Positions 33,148-41,525 of a DNA stretch of 64,000 nucleotides are shown piece after piece. A program made the translations under genes and the position numbers. Within the stretch, counting starts at the first letter, position 1. Every line of letters begins with the position of its first letter. This DNA comes from JAXDMK01 sp963790325 (GTDB lineage: Bacteria; Actinomycetota; Acidimicrobiia; Acidimicrobiales; AC-14): the NCBI GenBank assembly GCA_963790325.1, contig CAWBNY010000003.1, positions 806,001-870,000 of the forward strand, given 5' to 3'. Under the pieces are notes generated by a model. The model searched no databases, was not told where the DNA came from, and saw only the letters and a program-made list of their open reading frames with translations.

Positions 33148-33182
33148 AAAAACCAAGAGCCGCCGGCTGGTGCCGGCGGCTC
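33148..33182 (-). terminator. Intrinsic terminator/attenuator in the whiB7-like leader
   Basis: On the minus strand GAGCCGCCGG pairs perfectly with CCGGCGGCTC around a 6-nt loop and is followed by TTGGTTTTT. It ends 31 nt before the WhiB start, inside its leader, so it can only work as an attenuator. Confidence 0.8.
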
Positions 33183-33197
33183 GAGGGGGTCCTGCTG

Positions 33198-33229
33198 GGA
33201 GGTTCGGGTTGCTATCCCGGTGAACCTCC
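33198..33229 (-). promoter_or_regulatory. Leader stem overlapping the uORF stop
   Basis: GGAGGTTC and GAACCTCC form an 8-bp stem whose loop contains the TAG stop (33212-33214) of the upstream ORF. It lies just before the terminator, the position of a stem that ribosomes on the uORF would open or hold. Confidence 0.6.
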
Positions 33230-33286
33230 GAGTCCCCTCGGCCGCAGAATGTGACCGTTGCCGGTCGGCCACGTGATCGACCCCAT
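33212..33286 (-). CDS. Leader peptide (uORF) of the whiB7-like gene
   Basis: A 24-codon frame, MGSITWPTGNGHILRPRGLG plus four residues, begins at ATG 33286 with GAGG 3 nt upstream and stops at TAG 33212. It ends in front of the terminator stem. In mycobacteria translation of a whiB7 leader ORF controls read-through; the same layout here suggests a ribosome-sensing switch. The frame could be accidental, since it is short. Confidence 0.5.
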   Translation of the reverse strand: MGSITWPTGNGHILRPRGLGGSPG

Positions 33287-33434
33287 AGCCTCGACCGCAA
33301 ACCGGCGCCCGTCGGCGATCCGGCAGGCGCGCCGCTTGGCGGAGGTGGCAGGGGTTACGAGCACGGCAACATGGTTCTCACCTGCGGCCACCCACGTCAA
33401 CCGATTTTCCGAAATTCCTGCGACAATCGATCCC

Positions 33435-33782
33435 ATGCCCATGCGGACCGACTGCAAGAACTACGAGAGCCGGACCTACCCGGGGGGTGAGACGGTCCGC
33501 AAGTGCAACCTCGACCTCGCCCCCGAGGCGCCGTGGCGGTGCCCCGCCGACTGCTCGGGCTTCGCCCCCCGGCTGGCCGACGTCAACTGGGCCCACGGCG
33601 ACATGATCGCCCCCCCGACCCCGCCGGAGCCGCCCGGGCTCGACGAGCACGCCATCCGCCTCCTCGACGAGGCGGAGGACATCGTCAACGCCGCCGGCCC
33701 CGAGATCATGCGGGAGCTGAAGGCCCGGGGCGCCCGCGACGAACGCATGCCCTGGTGGAAGCGCTTCGGTCGGAGCCGCTGA
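33435..33782 (+). CDS. Small Cys-rich protein
   Basis: A 115-residue protein with four Cys in the first 40 residues (RTDCKNYES, VRKCNLDLAPEAPWRCPADC), spaced as a possible metal site, then a Pro stretch (APPTPPEPPGLDEHA), a helix (IRLLDEAEDIVNAAGPEIMR) and a basic end (WWKRFGRSR). I do not recognise a family by name, but the Cys spacing looks like a small zinc or iron-sulfur protein. GACAAT is 7 nt before the ATG at 33435. It diverges from the whiB7-like leader. Confidence 0.75.
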   Translation: MPMRTDCKNYESRTYPGGETVRKCNLDLAPEAPWRCPADCSGFAPRLADVNWAHGDMIAPPTPPEPPGLDEHAIRLLDEAEDIVNAAGPEIMRELKARGARDERMPWWKRFGRSR

Positions 33783-33968
33783 CCGGGTCGGGAGTCGATG
33801 CCGGGGAAGGGTGACCCGCCGGCGCTGGTCGCACGCCGGCGCCACCCCGGACATGAGCCCTCGGCGATGACGCCCTCGGTCGCCGGACCGCCAGCCCGGG
33901 ATTCGCCCGGCGCTCGGTAGGGGTGACGGGCTCTGCCGGTCGGCGCCCGGGCGTGGTGAAGTGGCCGG

Positions 33969-35819
33969 GTGAAGCCGGCCACCGCTCTCGCCTTCCTCGC
34001 CGATTCGCTCGGCGGCGGCGGCGAGGTCCGGGCCGGACAGGTGGCCATGGCGGAGGCGGTGGCCCGGGCGGTCGAGGAGGGCCACCCCCTGGTCGTGCGG
34101 GCGGGCACCGGAACCGGCAAGTCGTGGGCCTACCTGGTGGGCGCGCTCGTCGGGTCGCCGGGAAAGATCGTCGTGGCCACCGCCACCAAGGCCCTCCAGG
34201 ACCAGCTCTCGGGCAAGGACCTGCCGGCGGTGGCCGACGCCAAGATCCGCCGGGGCCTGACGTGGGCCGTCCTCAAGGGGAGGAGCAACTACCTCTGCCG
34301 GCAGGCGGCAGCCGAGTCGGGCCGGGAGGACGACGCCCCCGCCCTGGACCTGCCCGTTGCGACGACGGCCACGGACGGGGCCATCGGCCGGGAGGTGACC
34401 CGGCTGCTGGCCTGGGCCGAGGGCAGCGAGACCGGTGACCGGGCCGAGCTCGACTTCGAGCCCAGTGAGGCGGCGTGGTCGTCGGTGAGCGTGGGGGCCG
34501 ACCAGTGCCCGGGGGCCAAGGAGTGCCCGAGCGGCGGCGAGTGCTTCGCCGAGGCCGCCTACGAGCGGGCTCGCGAGGCGGACGTCGTGGTCGTCAACCT
34601 CCACCTCCTCGGCGCCCACGTGGCGTCCGGCGGCCACGTCCTGCCCGAGCACGACGTCCTCGTCCTCGACGAGGCCCACGAGGCGCCCGACGTGATGGCC
34701 TCCGCCCTCGGCGTCACCCTCACCCCGGGCCGGGTGGGGGCGGTGGCCCGGCTGGCGTCGGCCACCGAGGTCGCCCGTCACCGGGACCGGCTCGACCGCG
34801 TGCTCGAGCCCCTGGTCGGGACCAGGCTGCGGAAGGGGCCGGTGGGCGAGGCCGCGGTGGGTGAGGCCCTGACCGACCTGGCCCAGGCCATCCGGACCGA
34901 CCGGTCGGCCCTCCGGAACCTGCCGTCCACCCCGCAACGGGACCGGGCCGCCAAGGCCCTCGACTCCCTGGCCGCCGACGTCGAGACCATCCTCCAGGCG
35001 GGTGACGACGACGTCTCGTGGGTGGAGCAGGCCCGGACCCGGCCCGCCCTGCGGGTGGCGCCCATCGACGTGGGCGCCGAGCTGGCGAGGATCGCGTGGT
35101 CGGCGGCGACGCCGATCCTCACCTCGGCCACCATCCCCGTCGGCCTCGGGGGCCGGCTCGGCCTCGACCGGGGCGCCACCGTCGAGCTCGACGTCGGCAG
35201 CCCCTTCGACTACCGCCGGCTGGCCCTGCTCTACGTCCCCCGCCTGCCCGATCCCCGCCACCCCGGCCACGAGGCCGCCGCCCACGACGAGCTCGAGTTC
35301 CTCGTCACCGCCGCCGGCGGGCGCACCCTCGCCCTGTTCACGTCGTGGCGGGCCATGCGGGCGGCCCACGGCGCTCTCGCCGACCGCCTCCCCTACGAGG
35401 TCCTGGCCCAGGACGACCTGCCCAAGCCGGCCCTCATCCACGCCTTCCGCACCGACGAGACGTCGTGCCTGTTCGCCACCATGGGGTTCTGGCAGGGGGT
35501 CGACGTGCCCGGGTCGGCCTGCTCGCTGGTGGTGATCGACCGCCTCCCGTTCCCCCGCCCCGACGACCCGGTGACCCAGGCCCGCCGGGAACGGGCCGGT
35601 GCCAACGCCTTCGCCGCCGTCGACCTGCCCCACGTCGCCACCAAGCTGGCCCAGGGTGCGGGCCGCCTCATCCGCCGGACGACCGACCGGGGGGTGGTGG
35701 CGGTCCTCGACCCCCGGCTGGCGGAGTCCTCCTACCGGCCGGTGATCCTCTCCGCCCTGCCCCCCATGCGCCGGACCCGGGACCGGGCCGACGTCACCGC
35801 CTTCTTCGACGCCGACTGA
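33969..35819 (+). CDS. dinG: DinG-family iron-sulfur DNA helicase
   Basis: A 616-residue superfamily 2 helicase of the XPD/DinG group. Walker A is RAGTGTGKSWAYL near residues 44-56, motif Ia VATATKALQDQL, the four cluster Cys are in NYLCRQ and QCPGAKECPSGGECF, Walker B is VLVLDEAHEAPD and motif III LTSATIP. C-terminal motifs FTSWRAM, GFWQGVDVPG (motif V) and QGAGRLIRR (motif VI) are intact. DinG unwinds R-loops, G-quadruplexes and forked DNA during repair. GTG at 33969 is chosen, with alignment of the fold from residue 6. Stand-alone transcription unit; 149 bp separate it from the preceding small gene. Confidence 0.94.
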   Translation: MKPATALAFLADSLGGGGEVRAGQVAMAEAVARAVEEGHPLVVRAGTGTGKSWAYLVGALVGSPGKIVVATATKALQDQLSGKDLPAVADAKIRRGLTWAVLKGRSNYLCRQAAAESGREDDAPALDLPVATTATDGAIGREVTRLLAWAEGSETGDRAELDFEPSEAAWSSVSVGADQCPGAKECPSGGECFAEAAYERAREADVVVVNLHLLGAHVASGGHVLPEHDVLVLDEAHEAPDVMASALGVTLTPGRVGAVARLASATEVARHRDRLDRVLEPLVGTRLRKGPVGEAAVGEALTDLAQAIRTDRSALRNLPSTPQRDRAAKALDSLAADVETILQAGDDDVSWVEQARTRPALRVAPIDVGAELARIAWSAATPILTSATIPVGLGGRLGLDRGATVELDVGSPFDYRRLALLYVPRLPDPRHPGHEAAAHDELEFLVTAAGGRTLALFTSWRAMRAAHGALADRLPYEVLAQDDLPKPALIHAFRTDETSCLFATMGFWQGVDVPGSACSLVVIDRLPFPRPDDPVTQARRERAGANAFAAVDLPHVATKLAQGAGRLIRRTTDRGVVAVLDPRLAESSYRPVILSALPPMRRTRDRADVTAFFDAD

Positions 35820-35842
35820 CGCGGCCCCGGCTCAGGCGGCGC

Positions 35843-36079
35843 TCAGGCGGCGTGGCGGGACTCCTCGGCCTTCGCCTCCGGGTTCGCCCTGGCCTCGGGG
35901 TTCGTCTTCGCCCTCACCCTCGCCTTCGCCTTCGCCCCCGTCTCCGCCTTCGCCTCGGCCTCCCGGTGACGCACGACGGCGGCGGCCAGGCGGTCGGCGG
36001 CCGCCTCCCGGCACAGGTCGGCCAGGCGGGCGTTCGACAACCTCGTCACCATCTCGCTGTAGGCATCCATCGCCGCCAT
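35843..36079 (-). CDS. Small Ala/Lys/Glu-rich protein
   Basis: A 78-residue protein: a helical start (MAAMDAYSEMVTRLSNARLA) with one Cys in DLCREAA, then a repetitive basic/acidic tail (EAKAETGAKAKARVRAKTNP, EARANPEAKAEE) made from a degenerate 6-bp repeat. Possibly a nucleoid- or ribosome-linked low-complexity peptide. No family recognised and no promoter box seen. Confidence 0.5.
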   Translation of the reverse strand: MAAMDAYSEMVTRLSNARLADLCREAAADRLAAAVVRHREAEAKAETGAKAKARVRAKTNPEARANPEAKAEESRHAA

Positions 36080-36162
36080 GATCGGTGAAGAACCCCACCC
36101 CGTGCTCCGAATTCCGCCCCCGGCAGCCGCACGAAAGGGGCCGTGGACGCCGCCGCACCTTC

Positions 36163-36168
36163 TAATCT
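36163..36168 (+). promoter_or_regulatory. -10 box TAATCT of the YceH gene
   Basis: TAATCT lies 6 nt before the ATG at 36175. Confidence 0.6.
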
Positions 36169-36174
36169 GAGCCC

Positions 36175-36864
36175 ATGGCGCTCACGCCGGTGCAGGTGCG
36201 CATCCTCGGGTGCCTCATGGAGAAGGAACGCACCACTCCCGACAACTACCCGCTCACCCTCAACTCGCTGATGGCGGCCTGCAACCAGACCACCAACCGC
36301 CACCCGGTGAGCAAGCTGGAGGAGCACACGGTCAGCAACGCCCTCCTCAACCTGCGGGGAATGAACCTGGTCCGCATCGTCTACAGCCGGTCCAACCGGG
36401 CCGATCGCTTCCGCCAGGTCCTCGACGAGTCCATCGGACTCGACGGGGGCGAGGCGGCCGCCCTCTGCCTGCTCATGCTGCGGGGACCACAGACGGCGAG
36501 CGAGCTGCGGGCCCGCAGCGAGCGGCTCCACCCCTTCGCCGAGCAGGACGAGGTCGACGACGCCCTGGCCCGCCTCGCCCGGCGGCCGGAGCCCCTGGTG
36601 GCCAAGCTGGAGCGGATGCCGGGGCAGAAGGAGAACCGGTGGGCGCAGCTGCTGGGCGGCGAGCTGCCGGGGGCGGAGGCGCCGTCGCTGGCGATGGCCG
36701 CCCCCCTCCCGGGCGGCAACGGGCCGGTGGCCGCGCCCCCGTCGGCGGTGGCGGTGCCCACGTCGGAGCGCCTGGCCGCCCTGGAGGACGGCCTGGCCGC
36801 CCTGCGGGCGGAGATGGCCCGCCTCCGGGCCGACCACGACGAGCTCGTCCGCCAACTCGGTTGA
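36175..36864 (+). CDS. yceH: DUF480 / YceH family protein
   Basis: A 229-residue protein with the YceH double winged-helix signature: LTPVQVRILGCLMEKERTTP, then NYPLTLNSLMAACNQTTNRH (the NPVxxL/TTxR core), and a second wing (GGEAAALCLLMLRGPQTASE). A variable Ala/Pro stretch and a C-terminal coiled coil (LAALEDGLAALRAEMARLRA) follow. Winged helices suggest DNA or RNA binding, but the role is not known. It heads a chain with DUF2207, an anti-sigma-type ATPase, an unknown protein and NuoF. Its TGA overlaps a TTG start of the next gene. Confidence 0.9.
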   Translation: MALTPVQVRILGCLMEKERTTPDNYPLTLNSLMAACNQTTNRHPVSKLEEHTVSNALLNLRGMNLVRIVYSRSNRADRFRQVLDESIGLDGGEAAALCLLMLRGPQTASELRARSERLHPFAEQDEVDDALARLARRPEPLVAKLERMPGQKENRWAQLLGGELPGAEAPSLAMAAPLPGGNGPVAAPPSAVAVPTSERLAALEDGLAALRAEMARLRADHDELVRQLG

Positions 36865-38675
36865 GAGCCCGACTCCTCCTCACCGCCCTGTTGGTGGGTT
36901 TGGCCAGCCTGTTCGGCGCCGGCGCCCCCGCCCGAGCCGGTGCCGGTGCGTCCCAGTTCGGGAACGAGCGCATCGCCGGCTACGACGTGACGATCGTCGT
37001 GCGGACCACGGGCGACATGTTCGTCCGGGAGGTCATCGACTACGACTTCGGCGTCTCCCCGCGGCACGGAATCTTCCGCAACATCCCCGTCCGCTTCCGG
37101 TACGACGACCGCTATGACCGGGTCTATCCGATCTCCGACATCTCGGTCGAGGGCTCGCCGGGCACGCCCGACCAGTACGACGAGAGCACCTCCGGCGGCG
37201 ATAAGGTTCTCAAGATCGGTGACCCCGACCAGACGATCTCCGGCCGCCACACCTACACCATCGAGTACGTGGTGAAGGGCGGGCTCAACGGGTTCGCGGA
37301 TCATGACGAGCTCTACTGGAACGCCATCGGGACCGAGTGGGACGTGCCCATCGAACGGGCCACCGCCCGGGTGGACACGCCCGGCCCCCTCACCGATGTC
37401 GCCTGCTTCGCCGGCCCGATGGGCTCCCTGCTCCCCTGCGCCGAATCCGTTTCCGGCGACAAGGGGGCCACCTTCGCCACCACCCGCCTCGGCCCCAACG
37501 AGGCGTTCACCATCGTGGTCGGCTTCCAGAAGGGCTTCGTCCCCGAACCGGAGCCGGTCCTCGACGAGCGGTGGGCCTTCGACCGGGCCTTCGCCGTCAC
37601 CCCGGCCACGGTCGGGGCCAGCGCCGGCCTCCTCGCCCTGGTGGTGGGGGGCGTGGCGACGCTCGTGTGGCGCACCGGTCGCGACCGCCGCTTCGCCGGC
37701 TCCGCGGTCGACGTCGCCTTCGGCAGCGACACCGGCACCGAGCAGGCCGTCCCCCTCATGGAGCGGGCGATCACCCCGGTGGAGTTCGCCCCGCCCGACG
37801 GGCTCCGCCCGGGCCAGATCGGCACCCTCGTCGACGAGGCGGCCAACACCCTCGACGTCATCGCCACCATCGTCGACCTGGCCGTTCGCGGCTTCCTGCG
37901 CATCGACGAGATCCCCAAGGAGGGATTGTTCGGCAAGAAAGACTGGAACCTGGTCCAGTTGAAGGAGCCCTCCGGCCTCAAGCGCTACGAGACGACCCTG
38001 CTCCACGCCATCTTCAAGGGGCGCGACGAGGTGACGCTGTCCGCCCTCAAGAACACGTTCGCGGCCGACCTCAAGAAGGTGGAGGACCAGCTCTACGAGG
38101 AGGTCATCGCCCAGGGGTGGTTCGCCAAGCGCCCCGACCACACCCGCACCCTATGGACGGTCCTGGGCGTGCTGGCCCTGGCCGGGTCGGTGGCGGTGGC
38201 GGTGGCGGTGGCGGCCACCACCCACGCCGGGCTGGTCGGGATCCCCCTCGTGATCGGGAGCCTGGTCCTGCTGTGGGGGGCCAAGCGGATGCCCCGGCGC
38301 ACGGCCAAGGGCACCGGGGCCCTCCGCCGGGTCCAGGGCTTCCGCCGGTTCATCGAGGAGTCGGAGAAGGACCGGGCCCAGTTCGCCGAGCGCAAAAACC
38401 TGTTCTCCGAGTACCTGCCCTACGCGGTCGTGTTCGGCGCCACCGACAAGTGGGCCAGGGCCTTCGCCGACATCGACGGCCGCCTGCCCGAGACAGGGTG
38501 GTACACGGGACCCACCTACTTCACCGCGGGTAGCTTCTCCGACTCGATGGACGGTTTCTCGACAACCACGTCGGGCACCATCACGTCCACCCCGTCCGCA
38601 TCGGGCGGGAGTGGATTCTCCGGGGGAGGGTCCTCCGGGGGCGGCGGCGGTGGGGGCGGCGGAGGGTCCTGGTAG
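36861..38675 (+). CDS. DUF2207 membrane protein
   Basis: A 604-residue protein with a signal peptide (RLLLTALLVGLASLFGAGAP), an N-terminal extracytoplasmic DUF2207 domain (FVREVIDYDFGVSPRHGIFR), a membrane helix (ASAGLLALVVGGVATLVW), a cytosolic region with two winged-helix-like segments (DVIATIVDLAVRGFLRI and VTLSALKNTFAADLKKVEDQ), two more helices near residue 440, and a Ser/Gly tail ending GGGGGGGGGGSW. These features are standard for DUF2207 proteins, whose role is unknown. The TTG at 36861 is inferred from the TTGA overlap with the yceH stop; no ATG or GTG fits the signal peptide. Confidence 0.88.
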   Translation: MRARLLLTALLVGLASLFGAGAPARAGAGASQFGNERIAGYDVTIVVRTTGDMFVREVIDYDFGVSPRHGIFRNIPVRFRYDDRYDRVYPISDISVEGSPGTPDQYDESTSGGDKVLKIGDPDQTISGRHTYTIEYVVKGGLNGFADHDELYWNAIGTEWDVPIERATARVDTPGPLTDVACFAGPMGSLLPCAESVSGDKGATFATTRLGPNEAFTIVVGFQKGFVPEPEPVLDERWAFDRAFAVTPATVGASAGLLALVVGGVATLVWRTGRDRRFAGSAVDVAFGSDTGTEQAVPLMERAITPVEFAPPDGLRPGQIGTLVDEAANTLDVIATIVDLAVRGFLRIDEIPKEGLFGKKDWNLVQLKEPSGLKRYETTLLHAIFKGRDEVTLSALKNTFAADLKKVEDQLYEEVIAQGWFAKRPDHTRTLWTVLGVLALAGSVAVAVAVAATTHAGLVGIPLVIGSLVLLWGAKRMPRRTAKGTGALRRVQGFRRFIEESEKDRAQFAERKNLFSEYLPYAVVFGATDKWARAFADIDGRLPETGWYTGPTYFTAGSFSDSMDGFSTTTSGTITSTPSASGGSGFSGGGSSGGGGGGGGGGSW

Positions 38676-38677
38676 CC

Positions 38678-39085
38678 ATGGCCGGCGTCGGGTTGGAGTC
38701 GAGGGCGTCTTTCCCCGGCGTGCCCGAGAGCGCGGGCCAGGCCCGCCGGTTCGTGTCCGACACCCTCCGCTCGGCGGGGCGGCCGGAGGTGGTCGAGGTG
38801 GCGGTCCTGCTGGTGAGCGAGCTGGTGAGCAACGCCGTCCTGCACGCCGGCACCGACATCGAGTTGGTCGTGCGGGTCCTCCCCGACCGGCTTTCGGTGG
38901 AGGTCCACGACCGGACCGGGGGACAGGCGATCCGGCGTCGTTACTCGAGCCTGTCGGGCACCGGCCGGGGGCTGATGCTGGTGGAGGAGCTGGCGGGGGG
39001 CTGGGGGACGGTGGTCACCGCCACGGGCAAGTTCGTGTGGTTCGAGCTCGACCTGAACGCCGACGAGTCCGCCCGCACCCACTGA
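38678..39085 (+). CDS. Anti-sigma-type ATPase (RsbW/HATPase_c_2 domain)
   Basis: A 135-residue GHKL ATPase of the RsbW/SpoIIAB type common in actinobacteria. The N-box is LLVSELVSNAVLHAGT, the G1 region EVHDRTGGQAIRRR and the G2 loop SGTGRGLMLVEELAGGWG. Such proteins act as anti-sigma kinases or regulators of phosphatase partners. It follows the DUF2207 stop by 2 nt, and its TGA shares a base with the next start (TGATG). The protein next to it may be its partner. Confidence 0.88.
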   Translation: MAGVGLESRASFPGVPESAGQARRFVSDTLRSAGRPEVVEVAVLLVSELVSNAVLHAGTDIELVVRVLPDRLSVEVHDRTGGQAIRRRYSSLSGTGRGLMLVEELAGGWGTVVTATGKFVWFELDLNADESARTH

Positions 39086-39534
39086 TGGACCTGGTCACCA
39101 TCCGCATGGTCGGCCTGCCGGTGCCGGTGCAGCTGGAGGCGGCCGAGCACGCCGACGAGCTGTTGCGGGAGTTCGCGCTGATCGCGGGCGACGAGACATC
39201 GGCCGAGGTCCCGGCCCGGCTGACGGCCCTGATGGCAGAGCTGCGAGCCCGCTTCTCCGGCTTCACCGTCCGCACCGAAGCCGAGCTGGCCGACGCCGTC
39301 GCCCGGGGCGCCGACACCGTCGATCTGGAGTACGAGCTGCCGAGGGACGCGGTGGAGGCGGCGGGCGAGCTGATCGACCTGCTCGACGAGGCCGACGAGT
39401 TCTGTCGCGCCGGCGAGCTCCTCACCCTGGCCACCCCGCCCGCCGCCGTCCGCTACCGACGCTGGTTCAGCTCCGAGTTCGCCCGCCAGGCGGCCGGGGA
39501 GCCGCCCACCCCTTGGGCGGACTGGACGGGATGA
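39085..39534 (+). CDS. Unknown protein encoded with anti-sigma ATPase
   Basis: This 149-residue protein has an alternating helix pattern (QLEAAEHADELLREFALIAG, LTALMAELRARFSGF, TEAELADAVARGADTVDLEY, ELIDLLDEADEFCRAGELLT) and a Trp/Arg-rich end (RYRRWFSSEFARQAA). It lacks a STAS or sigma signature. I do not recognise it. It is coupled to the ATPase on one side (TGATG) and to the NuoF-like protein on the other (ATGA), which suggests a shared function or regulation. Confidence 0.7.
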   Translation: MDLVTIRMVGLPVPVQLEAAEHADELLREFALIAGDETSAEVPARLTALMAELRARFSGFTVRTEAELADAVARGADTVDLEYELPRDAVEAAGELIDLLDEADEFCRAGELLTLATPPAAVRYRRWFSSEFARQAAGEPPTPWADWTG

Positions 39535-41003
39535 CCCCGGGGAAGAACCACGGTATGCCCCTCCACCCGCGCGTCCTCGATCCCGACCCGGTCCTCAGCC
39601 TCGGGGACTACGTAGACGGGTGTGGCGGCGGCCAGGCCCTGCAACTGGCCCGCAAGGCGGAGCCGGAGGGCGTCATCGGAGCCTTGGAGGACTCGGGGCT
39701 GCGGGGACGGGGCGGGGCCGGGTTTCCCACCGGGACCAAGTGGCGGACGGTGTTCGACAGCCGGTCGGCGCAGCAGCCCGCCACCGTGGTGGTCAACGCG
39801 GCCGAGGGCGAGCCGGGGACGTTCAAGGACCGGTCCATCCTCCGTCGCAACCCCTACCGTGTCCTCGAAGGGGCGCTGGTGGCGGCGACGGTGATCGGCG
39901 CGGACGCGGTGGTGGTGGCCATGAAGGCCTCGTTCGGTCCGGAGCTGGCCCGGGTCCGGGACGCCATCGAGGAGCTCCGGGCCGCGGGGTGGACCGAGGG
40001 GATCGAGATGATGGCGGTCGAGGGCCCCAGCCACTACCTCTACGGCGAGGAGACCGCCCTGCTCGAGGTGATCGCGGGCCGCAACCCGTTCCCCCGCATC
40101 GCCCCCCCGTTCCGCCACGGCACCGACGAGGTGGCACCGGAGACCAAGTCCGCCGCCGACGAGCCCATGGCGTCGTCCACGTCCGACACCGCCGCCGCCC
40201 CCACCCTGGTCAACAACGCGGAGACGATGGCCAACGTGGTCGGGATCGTGGTGGAGGGGCCGGACTGGTTCCGGTCGGTGGGCACCGAGAAGTCCCCGGG
40301 CACGATCGTGTGCACCGTCACCGGCTCCACCCGCCGCCACGGGGTGGGCGAGTTCCCCATGGGGACGCCGCTCCGGGAGGTGGTCGAGACCCTGGGCGGC
40401 GGCACCCGGGACGGGGGCCCGGTGCGGGCGGTGCTGTCAGGCGTGGCCAACGCCCTTCTGCCCGGCGCACTCCTCGACACGCCTGTGACCTACGAGGACC
40501 TGGCCGAGGCCGGCAGCGGCCTGGGCTCGGCTGGCTTCATCGTGTTCGACGGGGCCGACGACCCGGTGGCGGTGGCGGCCGGTGTGTCCCGGTTCCTCGC
40601 TGTGGAGTCGTGCGGGCAGTGCACCCCGTGCAAGCAGGACGGCCTGGCCATCGCCGGCCTCATGGAGCGGCTGGGACGGGACGAAGCCGACGGCACCGAC
40701 CTCGATGCGCTGCGGGGGCGGCTGGGCACGGTCACCGACTCCGCCCGCTGCTTCCTGGCCACCCAGCACCAACAGGTGGTGGAGAGCGTTTTGCGCCTGT
40801 TCCCGGAGTCGGTGCAGGCCCATCTCGAGGGGGATGTCGAGCCGGTCGAGCCGGCCCTCATCGTCCCCATCGTCGACCTCGACGGCAACGCCGCCGTCCT
40901 CGACGAAGACCACGCCGGCAAGCAGCCCGACTGGACCCACGACGAGGAGTACTCCGGCCAGGCTCCCGCCGACCGGGTCGACGCCACCAATCCGATCCTG
41001 TAG
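39531..41003 (+). CDS. NuoF-like NADH-binding flavoprotein
   Basis: A 490-residue protein related to the NADH/FMN/4Fe-4S subunit of complex I and of hydrogenase or formate dehydrogenase modules. FMN/NADH motifs are GRGGAGFPTGTKWRTV and NAAEGEPGTFKDRSILRRNP, the cluster ligands SCGQCTPCKQDG plus Cys in DSARCFLAT, and an SLBB-like region lies between. A C-terminal extension ends SGQAPADRVDATNPIL. NuoE and NuoG are absent, so it works alone or with ferredoxin elsewhere. ATG 39531 overlaps the preceding stop; ATG 39555 is an alternative start. Confidence 0.88.
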   Translation: MTPGKNHGMPLHPRVLDPDPVLSLGDYVDGCGGGQALQLARKAEPEGVIGALEDSGLRGRGGAGFPTGTKWRTVFDSRSAQQPATVVVNAAEGEPGTFKDRSILRRNPYRVLEGALVAATVIGADAVVVAMKASFGPELARVRDAIEELRAAGWTEGIEMMAVEGPSHYLYGEETALLEVIAGRNPFPRIAPPFRHGTDEVAPETKSAADEPMASSTSDTAAAPTLVNNAETMANVVGIVVEGPDWFRSVGTEKSPGTIVCTVTGSTRRHGVGEFPMGTPLREVVETLGGGTRDGGPVRAVLSGVANALLPGALLDTPVTYEDLAEAGSGLGSAGFIVFDGADDPVAVAAGVSRFLAVESCGQCTPCKQDGLAIAGLMERLGRDEADGTDLDALRGRLGTVTDSARCFLATQHQQVVESVLRLFPESVQAHLEGDVEPVEPALIVPIVDLDGNAAVLDEDHAGKQPDWTHDEEYSGQAPADRVDATNPIL

Positions 41004-41017
41004 GGAGTCTGGACCGG

Positions 41018-41419
41018 CTACCCGACCCTCGACCGGCCCGGCGCCTGCGGGATCGGCCCCCGACCCCCCTGCCGGAGCCGGCCGCCGTAGGCGGCGGCGG
41101 TGGTGGCCACCGCGATCCCCAGGATGCCGAGGCCGATGCCCCGGTTCATGCCCGAGGGGTGCCAGGGTGAGACCAGGTAGTGCTCGAGGAACCCGCCCTC
41201 GTACACCGGGTCGCCGGCCAGGCGGCGCAGGCCCTTCTCCCAGTCGGTGAGGGGGCAGTCGAAGCCGCCGGCGTAGACGGCGGCGGTGGCCGCCACCACC
41301 ACCACGTGGAGCTTGGTCACCCTCGGGAGGCGGCGGGCGACGAACCCCCCGCCGAGGACGAACGCGATCAGGCCGAGATGGCTGAGCGCCACCACGTCGG
41401 CCGCGCGCCGCAGGACCAT
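41018..41419 (-). CDS. DUF2784 membrane protein
   Basis: A 133-residue protein with four hydrophobic stretches, starting VVALSHLGLIAFVLGGGFVA. The conserved DUF2784 elements LTDWEKGLRRLAGDPVYEGG and FLEHYLVSPWHPSGM are present. No function is known for the family. TAGCCT lies 8 nt before the ATG. The gene is convergent with the NuoF-like gene (14-bp gap). Confidence 0.88.
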   Translation of the reverse strand: MVLRRAADVVALSHLGLIAFVLGGGFVARRLPRVTKLHVVVVAATAAVYAGGFDCPLTDWEKGLRRLAGDPVYEGGFLEHYLVSPWHPSGMNRGIGLGILGIAVATTAAAYGGRLRQGGRGPIPQAPGRSRVG

Positions 41420-41427
41420 CGCCGCCG

Positions 41428-41433
41428 AGGCTA
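41428..41433 (-). promoter_or_regulatory. -10 box TAGCCT of the DUF2784 gene
   Basis: TAGCCT is 8 nt before the ATG at 41419. Confidence 0.5.
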
Positions 41434-41525
41434 CCGCCGGTCCGCGGTGTTCCCCGGCGCGAGGTGATCGCCGGGCGACCCGTGCGCGTGCGGCAGGCGC
41501 AACGGGGGCGGGCGGCCCACCGGGC

